Assembly: GCA_005406025.1 (NCBI GenBank)
Contig: BGZK01000098.1
Coordinates: 124,001 to 188,000 of the forward strand
Direction of reading: 5' to 3'
DNA: 64,000 nucleotides
Source: Eumeta japonica
Lineage: Eukaryota > Arthropoda > Insecta > Lepidoptera > Psychidae
Below the pieces are notes generated by a model. It did no database searches. It worked only from the letters and a program-made list of their open reading frames with translations, and was not told the origin of the DNA. Of this stretch, positions 62,801 through 64,000 are shown one piece after another. Position 1 is the stretch's first letter. Every line of letters begins with the position of its first letter. Both the position numbers and the translations under genes were made by a program.

Positions 62801-64000
62801 TTTTCCCAAGAAAAAGGTATAATTTCTGAATATTTAGAAGACAAATATCCATGGGCGTAACCAGCTCAACTTTTTACCTGCTATTTCTTTCACCAATGGC
62901 TTAGGTATTTATTTTGGCTAATGATAAAATTATAGTATGATAAAATTAGATAAGAGCTACCTTTAAGATTCTTGCTCATTCTTGAGGGAAAATTGCCTTC
63001 CGAAACGAGTGGGTAAATGGCAAAGTGTAAATTTGTTAAAAAATATGATGTATTTAAGTGGTATTAAATAACCTATAAAGATAATTTTAATTTTTTCAAA
63101 TTTCAAAAATATATATATTTCTATACAGGAAGTGGTTTACTATAGTTCAAGTGCATGTGCGTGTTGTGATATGCATGACTGTCTTGTTTCCTTAATATTA
63201 TGTTATGTGTATGTATCGTTAATATTGTTAACTGTATTTCAGTGACATAATACTTTCTTAAAATCATCTTGTAGGCTTTCTTTGTGAGTTAGCAGATGTT
63301 CTCGTTTCTAGTTTTCTGACGTGATGGTATTGGCGTGGAAGGTGGGCGGTGGCGGTAGCGGCGGCGGCGGCGGCGGCGGCGGCGCGGCGTCTCGTTTCCG
63401 CGCGCACGCCGTCCTGCCCGTGTGCACTTTACGTCTTCAGGCTTGCGACCTGCCTCACACCTTTACCTTATCGGGTTAGTTAAAAGTATAGCCTTGGATT
63501 TGGAAATTGTTGTGTAAAAGGAAATTTACACAATGACATCTAATATATATTATTATATTTTCTATATAAGTATGTAATCTATGGTGAGCAGAAATTTACA
63601 CAATGACATCTAATATATATTATTATATTTTCTATATAAGTATGTAATCTATGGTGAGCAGAAATTTACACAATGACATCTAATATATATTATTATATTT
63701 TCTATATAAGTATGTAATCTATGGTGAGCAGAAATTTACACAATGACATCTAATATATATTATTATATTTTCTATATAAGTATGTAATCTATGGTGAGCA
63801 GAAATTTACACAATGACATCTAATATATATTATTATATTTTCTATATAAGTATGTAATCTATGGTGAGCAGAAATTTACATGACATCTAATATATATTAT
63901 TATATTTTCTATATAAGTATGTAATCTATGGTGAGCAGAAATTTACACAATGACATCTAATATATATTATTATATTTTCTATATAAGTATGTAATCTATG
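8637..64000 (+). CDS. Cdep: FERM/RhoGEF/PH-domain protein (Cdep / FARP orthologue), gene span, continues past window end
   Basis: Twenty-three exons chain by GT/AG sites and codon phase. FARP proteins are cytoplasmic, membrane-associated guanine nucleotide exchange factors for Rho-family GTPases: the FERM domain binds receptors or phosphoinositides, the DH domain catalyses GDP release, and two PH domains regulate it. Here FERM is about residues 58-340, the FERM-adjacent region about 345-390, the DH domain starts near residue 690 of the short form, and the first PH starts in exon 22. The second PH lies beyond the window. Diagnostic blocks include [37 protein letters not shown] [11 protein letters not shown] and SKGLQQRM. 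Introns are rich in transposons. Exon 13 offers alternative forms up to about 4,200 residues up to the stop, or longer if joined to the GEF exons. The family assignment is very secure; the symbol is borrowed from Drosophila. Confidence 0.93.
9383..9531 (+). CDS. Cdep: Cdep exon 2 (start of FERM domain)
   Basis: The acceptor is GATCAG before GTCGT, and the donor is GTAAGG after CAA (phase 0). It codes a Pro/Gly/Thr-rich linker ([10 protein letters not shown]) followed by [17 protein letters not shown], the first beta strand of the FERM F1 lobe. Vertebrate FARP has a closely similar PPPTP...IKIQMLDD at the same place. Confidence 0.88.
9601..9654. repeat. 27-bp unit, two perfect tandem copies
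   Basis: The unit beginning CATATGGCGAATCTG is repeated exactly twice. It includes short dyads (ATCTGTAT with ATACAGAT). No function is seen. Confidence 0.85.
12355..12386. repeat. GTCT/GCCT tetranucleotide microsatellite
   Basis: A run of about seven GTCT or GCCT units sits inside intron 2. Confidence 0.75.
12980..13530. repeat. Dispersed GGGATTGGAATC-type repeat, two opposed copies
   Basis: 12980-13090 carries a chain of words such as GCGGGATTGGAATC. 13430-13530 carries the complementary sort (TCTCGATTTC, CCGGTCTCG). Similar chains occur near 9710-9800, 16320-16470, 16830-16870 and 55385-55640. Copies are loose, so this is a decayed minisatellite-like family rather than a clean element. 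Confidence 0.5.
13838..14330 (+). mobile_element. Dispersed repeat family A, copy 1
   Basis: It begins with the family head word TCAAAATGGCAAAAATGGAA, then the CGTCCGTCC, ACAAGATGTAT, ATAAAAATAAATATTTCTA and CCATACATGTAACA blocks shared with the copies at 18258, 19466 and 58876. The 3' part is diverged, and a poly-C run of 10 sits at 14193-14202. No protein is coded. It is probably a non-autonomous element; the class is uncertain. Confidence 0.65.
16530..17745 (-). pseudogene. Mariner-like transposase remnant
   Basis: On the minus strand, 17648-17457 codes the N-terminal helix-turn-helix region of a mariner transposase (block [15 protein letters not shown]). 16791-16576 codes the C-terminal catalytic part (MHPPYRP, then the end near QKV/NG). 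Between them the frame is shifted, and a TGGTGGATGCATTAACACCAA word appears twice (about 16770 and 16914), so a local duplication disrupts the catalytic core. Mariner elements move by cut-and-paste at TA sites; this copy is dead. Its orientation is opposite to the host gene. Confidence 0.82.
18258..18995 (+). mobile_element. Dispersed repeat family A, copy 2 (longest in the intron)
   Basis: It opens with GGGTTCCGAGCCAAAATGGC and runs through the shared blocks, including GTGCGGGAAACATGGAAAAA near 18880. It ends in GAGCATGGTCCGACATGC followed by a CCAGTTTTTT tail. The end word can form a short hairpin. No transposase is present. Confidence 0.75.
19096..19252. mobile_element. Small MITE with TA flanks
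   Basis: The left end CAGTACAACACACGAAACT and right end (reverse complement GTTTCGTGCGTTGTACTG) are near-perfect inverted repeats of about 32 bases that continue through CCGCTGTGAA. TA lies outside each end, fitting a TA target duplication of the Tc1/mariner type. The interior is about 90 bases and non-coding. Confidence 0.78.
19466..20045 (+). mobile_element. Dispersed repeat family A, copy 3
   Basis: It contains the same head (AAATGGCAAAAATGGAACCC), middle blocks and the end word GAGCATGGTCCGACATGT as copy 2. It lies in the same orientation, about 470 bases downstream of copy 2, with the small MITE between them. Confidence 0.72.
20046..21985. other. Intron 2 segment with no recognised gene
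   Basis: 20190-20440 is a GC-richer patch with a 102-codon open frame that I do not recognise. 21065-21115 is a C-rich patch (CCGCCGCCGCG, then ATTGG) that could be a promoter or CpG-like site but has no supporting transcript signal. The rest is AT-rich. Confidence 0.4.
21986..22905 (+). pseudogene. Truncated copy of a multi-copy arthropod uncharacterised protein family
   Basis: Three open pieces in different frames belong to one protein. The N-terminal piece has a C..C zinc-ribbon-like motif ([10 protein letters not shown]). The second reads [17 protein letters not shown] with another CYFC pair. The third (22447-22905) has the conserved tail [22 protein letters not shown] and [20 protein letters not shown] recognise this as an expanded uncharacterised family seen in many arthropod genomes. 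Compared with my memory of full-length relatives, the whole middle (some hundreds of residues) is missing at about 22455, and frameshifts occur near 22030 and 22190. It has no introns. It may be a retrocopy or a cargo of a transposon. The function of the family is unknown to me. Confidence 0.75.
23368..24106 (-). pseudogene. Jockey-clade non-LTR retrotransposon, 5'-truncated
   Basis: Minus-strand 24097-23765 codes the C-terminal end of a non-LTR reverse transcriptase protein ([16 protein letters not shown], then [15 protein letters not shown]), the thumb/C-terminal region of jockey-like ORF2. A GC-rich 3' UTR follows (23764-23380) and the element ends in a poly-A run (T-run on + at 23368-23379). 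The enzyme core and endonuclease are absent, as is usual after incomplete target-primed reverse transcription. The truncated 5' end abuts the perfect inverted repeat at 24107. Confidence 0.85.
24107..24182. repeat. Perfect 31-bp inverted repeat with 14-base loop
   Basis: The left arm 24107-24137 (starts GGATTACCGAGTCATACTGC) and right arm 24152-24182 are exact reverse complements, separated by 14 bases. It would form a very stable hairpin or cruciform. It sits exactly at the truncated end of the jockey fragment. Confidence 0.95.
26860..26964 (+). CDS. Cdep: Cdep exon 3 (FERM F1)
   Basis: Thirty-five codons, phase 0 at both ends, between TGTTACAG and GTATGG. The peptide contains [20 protein letters not shown] and EYQDANGTK, the ubiquitin-like F1 lobe of FERM, residues about 77-111. 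Confidence 0.95.
27535..27757 (+). CDS. Cdep: Cdep exon 4 (FERM F1/F2)
   Basis: The exon begins TTT TGG CTG after GCGAAG and ends CAA G before GTCAGT. It codes [14 protein letters not shown], then the [12 protein letters not shown] linker and the start of the helical F2 lobe ([26 protein letters not shown]). It is strongly like FARP proteins. Confidence 0.95.
27878..28115 (+). mobile_element. Partial copy of the GGGAACATACCC-TIR MITE family
   Basis: Starting at GGGAACATACCCATACTACG, it shares about 230 bases in order with the intact element at 58298 (GTGACCCATATTTTA, CCAAGACCCC, TAGTTTTCAC, TTGTAACAGG). The right end was not found. Confidence 0.65.
29132..29255 (+). CDS. Cdep: Cdep exon 5 (FERM F2)
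   Basis: The acceptor TTTCAG precedes CG GAA TGT, and the exon ends CAT AT before GTAAGA. It codes [20 protein letters not shown] and MENHKKH, conserved F2 sequence, residues about 186-227. Confidence 0.95.
29833..29888. repeat. (CA)n(TA)n microsatellite
   Basis: A short CA run is followed by about 25 TA dinucleotides in intron 5. Confidence 0.9.
29964..30028 (+). CDS. Cdep: Cdep exon 6 (FERM F2)
   Basis: The acceptor TTTCAG precedes TGGCCAG, and the exon ends TAT G before GTGAAA. It codes [20 protein letters not shown] and LYG, a hallmark FERM F2 helix. Confidence 0.95.
30120..30298 (+). CDS. Cdep: Cdep exon 7 (FERM F2/F3)
   Basis: The acceptor ATTAG precedes GTATGAAG, and the donor GTAAGT follows TAT. 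It codes [20 protein letters not shown] and [20 protein letters not shown], the F3 PTB-like lobe of FERM, residues about 249-308. Confidence 0.96.
31652..31812 (+). CDS. Cdep: Cdep exon 8 (FERM F3)
   Basis: The exon begins GGC TAT TAT after TATAG and ends TTT AG before GTTGGT. It codes [20 protein letters not shown] and [13 protein letters not shown], the last strands and C-terminal helix of F3. Confidence 0.96.
31923..31997 (+). CDS. Cdep: Cdep exon 9 (FERM-adjacent region)
   Basis: It codes [20 protein letters not shown] and QTFQ, the FERM-adjacent motif typical of FARP proteins. In other FERM proteins this region carries phosphorylation sites that tune membrane binding. The phase is 2 at both ends. 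Confidence 0.94.
32993..33111 (+). CDS. Cdep: Cdep exon 10 (linker)
   Basis: The acceptor TCGCAG precedes GTCGGG, and the exon ends GAC G before GTGCGT. It continues the frame as [16 protein letters not shown], matching the QRSxSFR motif after the FERM-adjacent region, then a Pro-rich LLPLPPGSD end. It is GC-rich relative to its surroundings. Confidence 0.88.
33347..33525 (+). CDS. Cdep: Cdep exon 11 (linker)
   Basis: The acceptor TTTCAG precedes CGATT, and the donor GTCTGA follows AAG. The phase-1 entry fixes the frame as [20 protein letters not shown] and an Ala/Arg-rich tail. Another frame is also open here, but only this one joins exon 10 and exon 12. Confidence 0.82.
34243..34329 (+). 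CDS. Cdep: Cdep exon 12 (linker)
   Basis: Twenty-nine codons, phase 0, between TTAACAG and GTATGT. It codes [15 protein letters not shown]...MTIPL. A second frame across it is open but does not fit the neighbouring exon phases. Confidence 0.78.
34403..34511 (+). CDS. Cdep: Cdep exon 13, short form (early donor)
   Basis: The acceptor ATTAG at 34402 precedes GCT TCG CCG. The donor CCAG|GTCAGA lies after 34511, phase 1, and joins exon 14 (AT TTA ACA) with a GAT codon at the junction. The peptide is [19 protein letters not shown]...YTLP. Use of this donor gives the ordinary FARP-sized protein. Confidence 0.75.
34403..45763 (+). CDS. Cdep: Cdep giant exon 13 (long form; three apparent frameshifts)
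   Basis: From 34403 the frame is open to 38354, then continues in the next frame to 38912, the next to 45444, and the next to a TAA at 45761. Each change needs one fewer base: at an A6 run (38320-38325), near A4/GG (38874-38879) and at G4 (45427-45430). After such single-base correction the exon codes about 3,700 residues rich in Ser, Lys, Asp and Glu, with no known folded domain. Recurrent KSLD, SSKSS and SDD(E/D) motifs suggest a phosphorylated, disordered tail or linker. It holds a 12-fold (K/R)SP array at 36995-37102. The exon can end at a donor after 45560 (AGCG|GTAAGG, phase 1, fits exon 14) or at the stop. Codon phase at the left end is inherited from exon 12, so it belongs to this gene rather than a nested one. 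Confidence 0.8.
36995..37102 (+). repeat. (K/R)SP tripeptide array, 12 units, in giant exon
   Basis: Twelve consecutive 9-base units code KSP or RSP (two RSP units at positions 2 and 8, the rest KSP). Codons differ between units (TCG, TCT, TCC, TCA), so the peptide repeat is kept although the DNA repeat has decayed. SP sites are targets of proline-directed kinases, as in neurofilament tails. A looser SP cluster follows at about 38620-38740. Confidence 0.93.
38624..38740 (+). repeat. Second SP-rich cluster in giant exon
   Basis: It codes eight or so SP sites in a looser pattern ([24 protein letters not shown]). It lies between the first and second apparent frameshifts. Confidence 0.85.
45764..48610 (+). 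promoter_or_regulatory. Possible 3' UTR of the terminal-exon isoform, with poly(A) signals
   Basis: After the TAA at 45761 the sequence is AT-rich and non-coding. The first AATAAA is at 46167-46172, about 405 bases after the stop. Others lie near 46974 and at 48580-48595. If the giant exon is used as a last exon, cleavage could occur after any of these. Otherwise this is simply intron 13. Confidence 0.45.
48995..49509. mobile_element. MITE with TTATA target duplication
   Basis: The left end CAGGGTGTAAGGGACAGCC and right end (complement of GGCTGTCCCTTACACCCG) are inverted repeats of about 33 bases, continuing through GCAAACTGATAG. TTATA flanks the element on both sides (48990-48994 and 49510-49514). 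Length is 515 bases. The core (49196-49260) is strikingly GC-rich (CGGCGCGGCGCGCGGGGCGG) and has no transposase. The superfamily is not assigned. Confidence 0.82.
49515..52752. other. Remainder of Cdep intron 13, no recognised gene
   Basis: AT-rich sequence. A possible decayed fragment of the non-LTR family at 61020 lies near 51155-51270. The 80-codon frame at 51623 has no recognisable features. Confidence 0.45.
50938..50962. repeat. (TA)n microsatellite
   Basis: About 12 TA dinucleotides lie in intron 13. Confidence 0.9.
52753..53019 (+). CDS. Cdep: Cdep exon 14 (linker before DH)
   Basis: The acceptor ATTACAG precedes ATTTAACACCG, and the donor is GTTAGT after AAT G. The frame [18 protein letters not shown], then a Gly/Ala and Asn-rich segment, is disordered. 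Phase 1 at both ends fits exon 15 and either donor of exon 13. Confidence 0.85.
53496..53595 (+). CDS. Cdep: Cdep exon 15 (linker before DH)
   Basis: The acceptor TTTTAG precedes TAAATG, and the exon ends AAT AG before GTAAAT. It codes [20 protein letters not shown] and a basic RSRRNNN end. Confidence 0.87.
54211..54349 (+). CDS. Cdep: Cdep exon 16 (start of DH / RhoGEF domain)
   Basis: The acceptor TTCTAG precedes TATAAC, and the donor GTGAGT follows GTG (phase 0). It codes [20 protein letters not shown], the CR1 helix of the DH domain; the conserved Glu in T-E-R-T-Y contacts the GTPase switch region in the family. Confidence 0.95.
54379..54504. repeat. Near-perfect 50-bp inverted repeat beside mariner copy
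   Basis: Arms 54379-54428 and 54455-54504 differ at only two positions, with a 26-base spacer. They start only 30 bases after the exon 16 donor and could form a strong hairpin in the pre-mRNA. Confidence 0.93.
54505..55080 (-). pseudogene. Mariner-like transposase fragment (second copy)
   Basis: Minus-strand 54943-54695 codes the catalytic middle of a mariner transposase ([35 protein letters not shown]). The second catalytic motif after it is degraded. The C-terminal coding end lies near 54510-54540. It is antisense to Cdep and inactive. Confidence 0.85.
55385..55640. repeat. GGGATCGGAATC-type dispersed repeat
   Basis: It is a chain of GAACCG, AATCGGGATG and GGGAGCGGGAC words resembling the copies near 12980 and 16320. 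The family is loose. Confidence 0.45.
55850..56110 (+). mobile_element. tRNA-derived SINE-like element
   Basis: GGTGGCTCATAAGTTGAGAG near 55876 resembles an A box of a tRNA-type promoter, and a GGTATTAGATTCAAC block about 35 bases on resembles a B box. A GC-richer body follows to about 56050. The ends are uncertain. Confidence 0.4.
56592..56799 (+). CDS. Cdep: Cdep exon 17 (DH domain)
   Basis: The acceptor TCTTCAG precedes ACT TGG, and the exon ends GAA G before GTGAGT. The Trp follows directly after exon 16, as in vertebrate FARP (ITSWF). It codes [20 protein letters not shown] and the AFLARLEKC helix. Confidence 0.9.
57387..57433. repeat. 18-bp inverted repeat beside third mariner copy
   Basis: TCTTTCATATATTTACAT at 57387-57404 and its exact reverse complement at 57416-57433 lie at the edge of the mariner fragment, in the same relative place as the larger hairpin at 54379. 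Confidence 0.88.
57434..57770 (-). pseudogene. Mariner-like element, internally deleted (third copy)
   Basis: The minus strand shows the C-terminal coding end (57526 leftward, near residues QQVVEQNG in another frame) fused to an N-terminal fragment that shares TGGTCAATCCCCAG and ATATGCCGATCTT with the copy at 16530. The catalytic middle is missing. Confidence 0.75.
58135..58202 (+). CDS. Cdep: Cdep exon 18 (DH domain)
   Basis: The acceptor TTTCCAG precedes ATAATG, and the donor GTACGT follows GAT (phase 0). It codes [20 protein letters not shown] and YD, the helix before the core of the DH domain. The donor lacks a G at the last exon base but otherwise fits. Confidence 0.8.
58298..58792. mobile_element. 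PIF/Harbinger-like MITE with TTA target duplication
   Basis: The 26-base terminal inverted repeats, starting GGGAAGATGCACATACTACA on the left, agree at 21 of 26 positions. TTA flanks both ends (58295-58297 and 58793-58795). A three-base TWA duplication and G-rich tips fit PIF/Harbinger. Length is 495 bases with no transposase. A partial relative lies at 27878. Confidence 0.8.
58876..59610 (+). mobile_element. Dispersed repeat family A, copy 4
   Basis: It begins GGGTTACAAGCCAAAATGGC and follows copy 2 (18258) for about 730 bases, including GTGCGGGAAACATGGAAAAC near 59523. It ends in the hairpin-rich tail at 59611. Confidence 0.75.
59611..59672. repeat. Two consecutive perfect palindromes at the end of family A copy 4
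   Basis: GCATGATCCG and its complement (59611-59631, one-base centre) are followed by an 18-base arm starting AAAACTGGCCAAAAGCAT (59633-59650) and its exact complement (59655-59672, four-base loop). Other family A copies have only the first hairpin word. Confidence 0.93.
59767..59950 (+). CDS. Cdep: Cdep exon 19 (DH domain core)
   Basis: The acceptor AATAG precedes GAG TAT ATG, and the donor is GTAATA after AAC G (phase 1). It codes [20 protein letters not shown] and the CR3 block [17 protein letters not shown], the most conserved helix of DH domains. Without splicing, the frame stops at 59968. Confidence 0.92.
60726..60805 (+). CDS. Cdep: Cdep exon 20 (DH domain); acceptor uncertain
   Basis: The frame [20 protein letters not shown] then LRRNLQ ends before GTTTGT and fits exon 21. 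Homology (the ELLxKLxK helix after CR3) calls for a start near 60726, but the bases before it read ATATGT, not AG. A canonical in-phase AG lies at 60748-60749, which would start the exon at 60750 and remove eight residues of the helix. Confidence 0.65.
61020..61345 (+). pseudogene. Non-LTR retrotransposon C-terminal remnant
   Basis: Plus-strand translation gives pieces such as [20 protein letters not shown] and a G(H/L)-rich end interrupted by stops. These resemble the C-terminal region of non-LTR endonuclease/reverse-transcriptase proteins common in moths. It is dead and short. Confidence 0.6.
61351..61687. mobile_element. MITE with 39-bp terminal inverted repeats
   Basis: The left end 61351-61390 (AAAATATAGTTTAATAAAAC, continuing to CACGCTTTAATG) and right end 61649-61687 are reverse complements apart from one A-run length difference. 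The interior is AT-rich and non-coding. The target duplication is unclear because the flanks are AT-rich. Confidence 0.82.
62126..62261 (+). CDS. Cdep: Cdep exon 21 (end of DH domain)
   Basis: The acceptor TTTAGAG precedes GTG TGG GCT, and the exon ends GCC G before GTAAGG. It codes [20 protein letters not shown] and [17 protein letters not shown], the long last DH helix leading into the PH domain. Confidence 0.9.
62526..62623 (+). CDS. Cdep: Cdep exon 22 (start of first PH domain)
   Basis: The acceptor TTTACAG precedes GTTATG, and the donor is GTAATA (phase 0). It codes [20 protein letters not shown] then MLFL, closely like the PH1 start of vertebrate FARP. Confidence 0.95.
63312..63474 (+). 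CDS. Cdep: Cdep exon 23 (PH domain) with poly-glycine insert
   Basis: The acceptor TTTCTAG precedes TTTTCTG, and the exon ends TCG G before GTTAGT (phase 1). It codes [11 protein letters not shown], a Gly-rich run made by a (GGC)n tract at 63344-63386, then [16 protein letters not shown] and PHTFTLSG. The Gly run lies in a loop between PH strands. Confidence 0.9.
63521..64000. repeat. 70-bp tandem repeat, about 6.9 copies, cut by window end
   Basis: The unit beginning GAAATTTACACAATGACATC is repeated at 63521, 63591, 63661, 63731, 63801, 63871 and 63938. Copies are essentially identical except for a 3-base deletion in the sixth (67 bases). It starts 46 bases after the exon 23 donor. Confidence 0.97.

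Noticed and set aside
63521..64000. CRISPR-like regular repeats
   Set aside because: The units are contiguous 70-bp tandem copies without unique spacers, in an animal intron.

Overview
This is a stretch of an insect nuclear genome, most likely from a moth or butterfly. It is AT-rich, has long introns with GT/AG splice sites, and is crowded with old transposons (Ty3/gypsy, jockey-type and another non-LTR element, mariner, several MITEs, SINE-like copies). The protein coded here matches the arthropod/vertebrate FARP family. The lepidopteran guess rests on the look of the repeats and is inference. There are no bacterial-style genes, CRISPR arrays or rRNA genes.

Layout. 1-2895 holds a broken Ty3/gypsy pol remnant, followed by probable LTR sequence. 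3720-4140 is a decayed GATG-type simple repeat. 5180-5690 and 6985-7735 are two large foldback structures. From 8637 to the right edge lies one gene on the + strand, the orthologue of Drosophila Cdep / vertebrate FARP1-FARP2 (FERM - FERM-adjacent - DH/RhoGEF - PH). I could chain 23 coding exons by splice signals and codon phase. Exons 1-2 are at 8637-9531. A 17-kb second intron is packed with transposons (mariner, a jockey fragment, a broken three-piece pseudogene, four dispersed families). The FERM domain is in exons 3-9 (26860-31997), linkers in exons 10-12, and then comes a giant exon 13 (from 34403, about 11.2 kb). Exons 14-23 (52753-63474) code a linker, the DH domain and the start of the first PH domain. 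The rest of the gene is beyond the window. A 70-bp tandem repeat fills the last 480 bases, just after exon 23.

The main discovery is exon 13. It has an early donor after 34511 that joins in phase to exon 14, giving an ordinary FARP protein. If that donor is ignored, the reading frame runs on for roughly 3,700 further codons of Ser/Lys/Glu-rich disordered protein with (K/R)SP repeats and a duplicated module. It then reaches either a second in-phase donor (after 45560), giving a giant FERM-tail-GEF protein, or a stop at 45761 with a poly(A) signal downstream, giving a FERM protein with a giant tail and no GEF domain. The long frame is interrupted three times, each time by what looks like one extra base at or next to a short homopolymer, so sequence error is the leading explanation. 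One DH exon (exon 20) lacks an AG acceptor at the position homology calls for.
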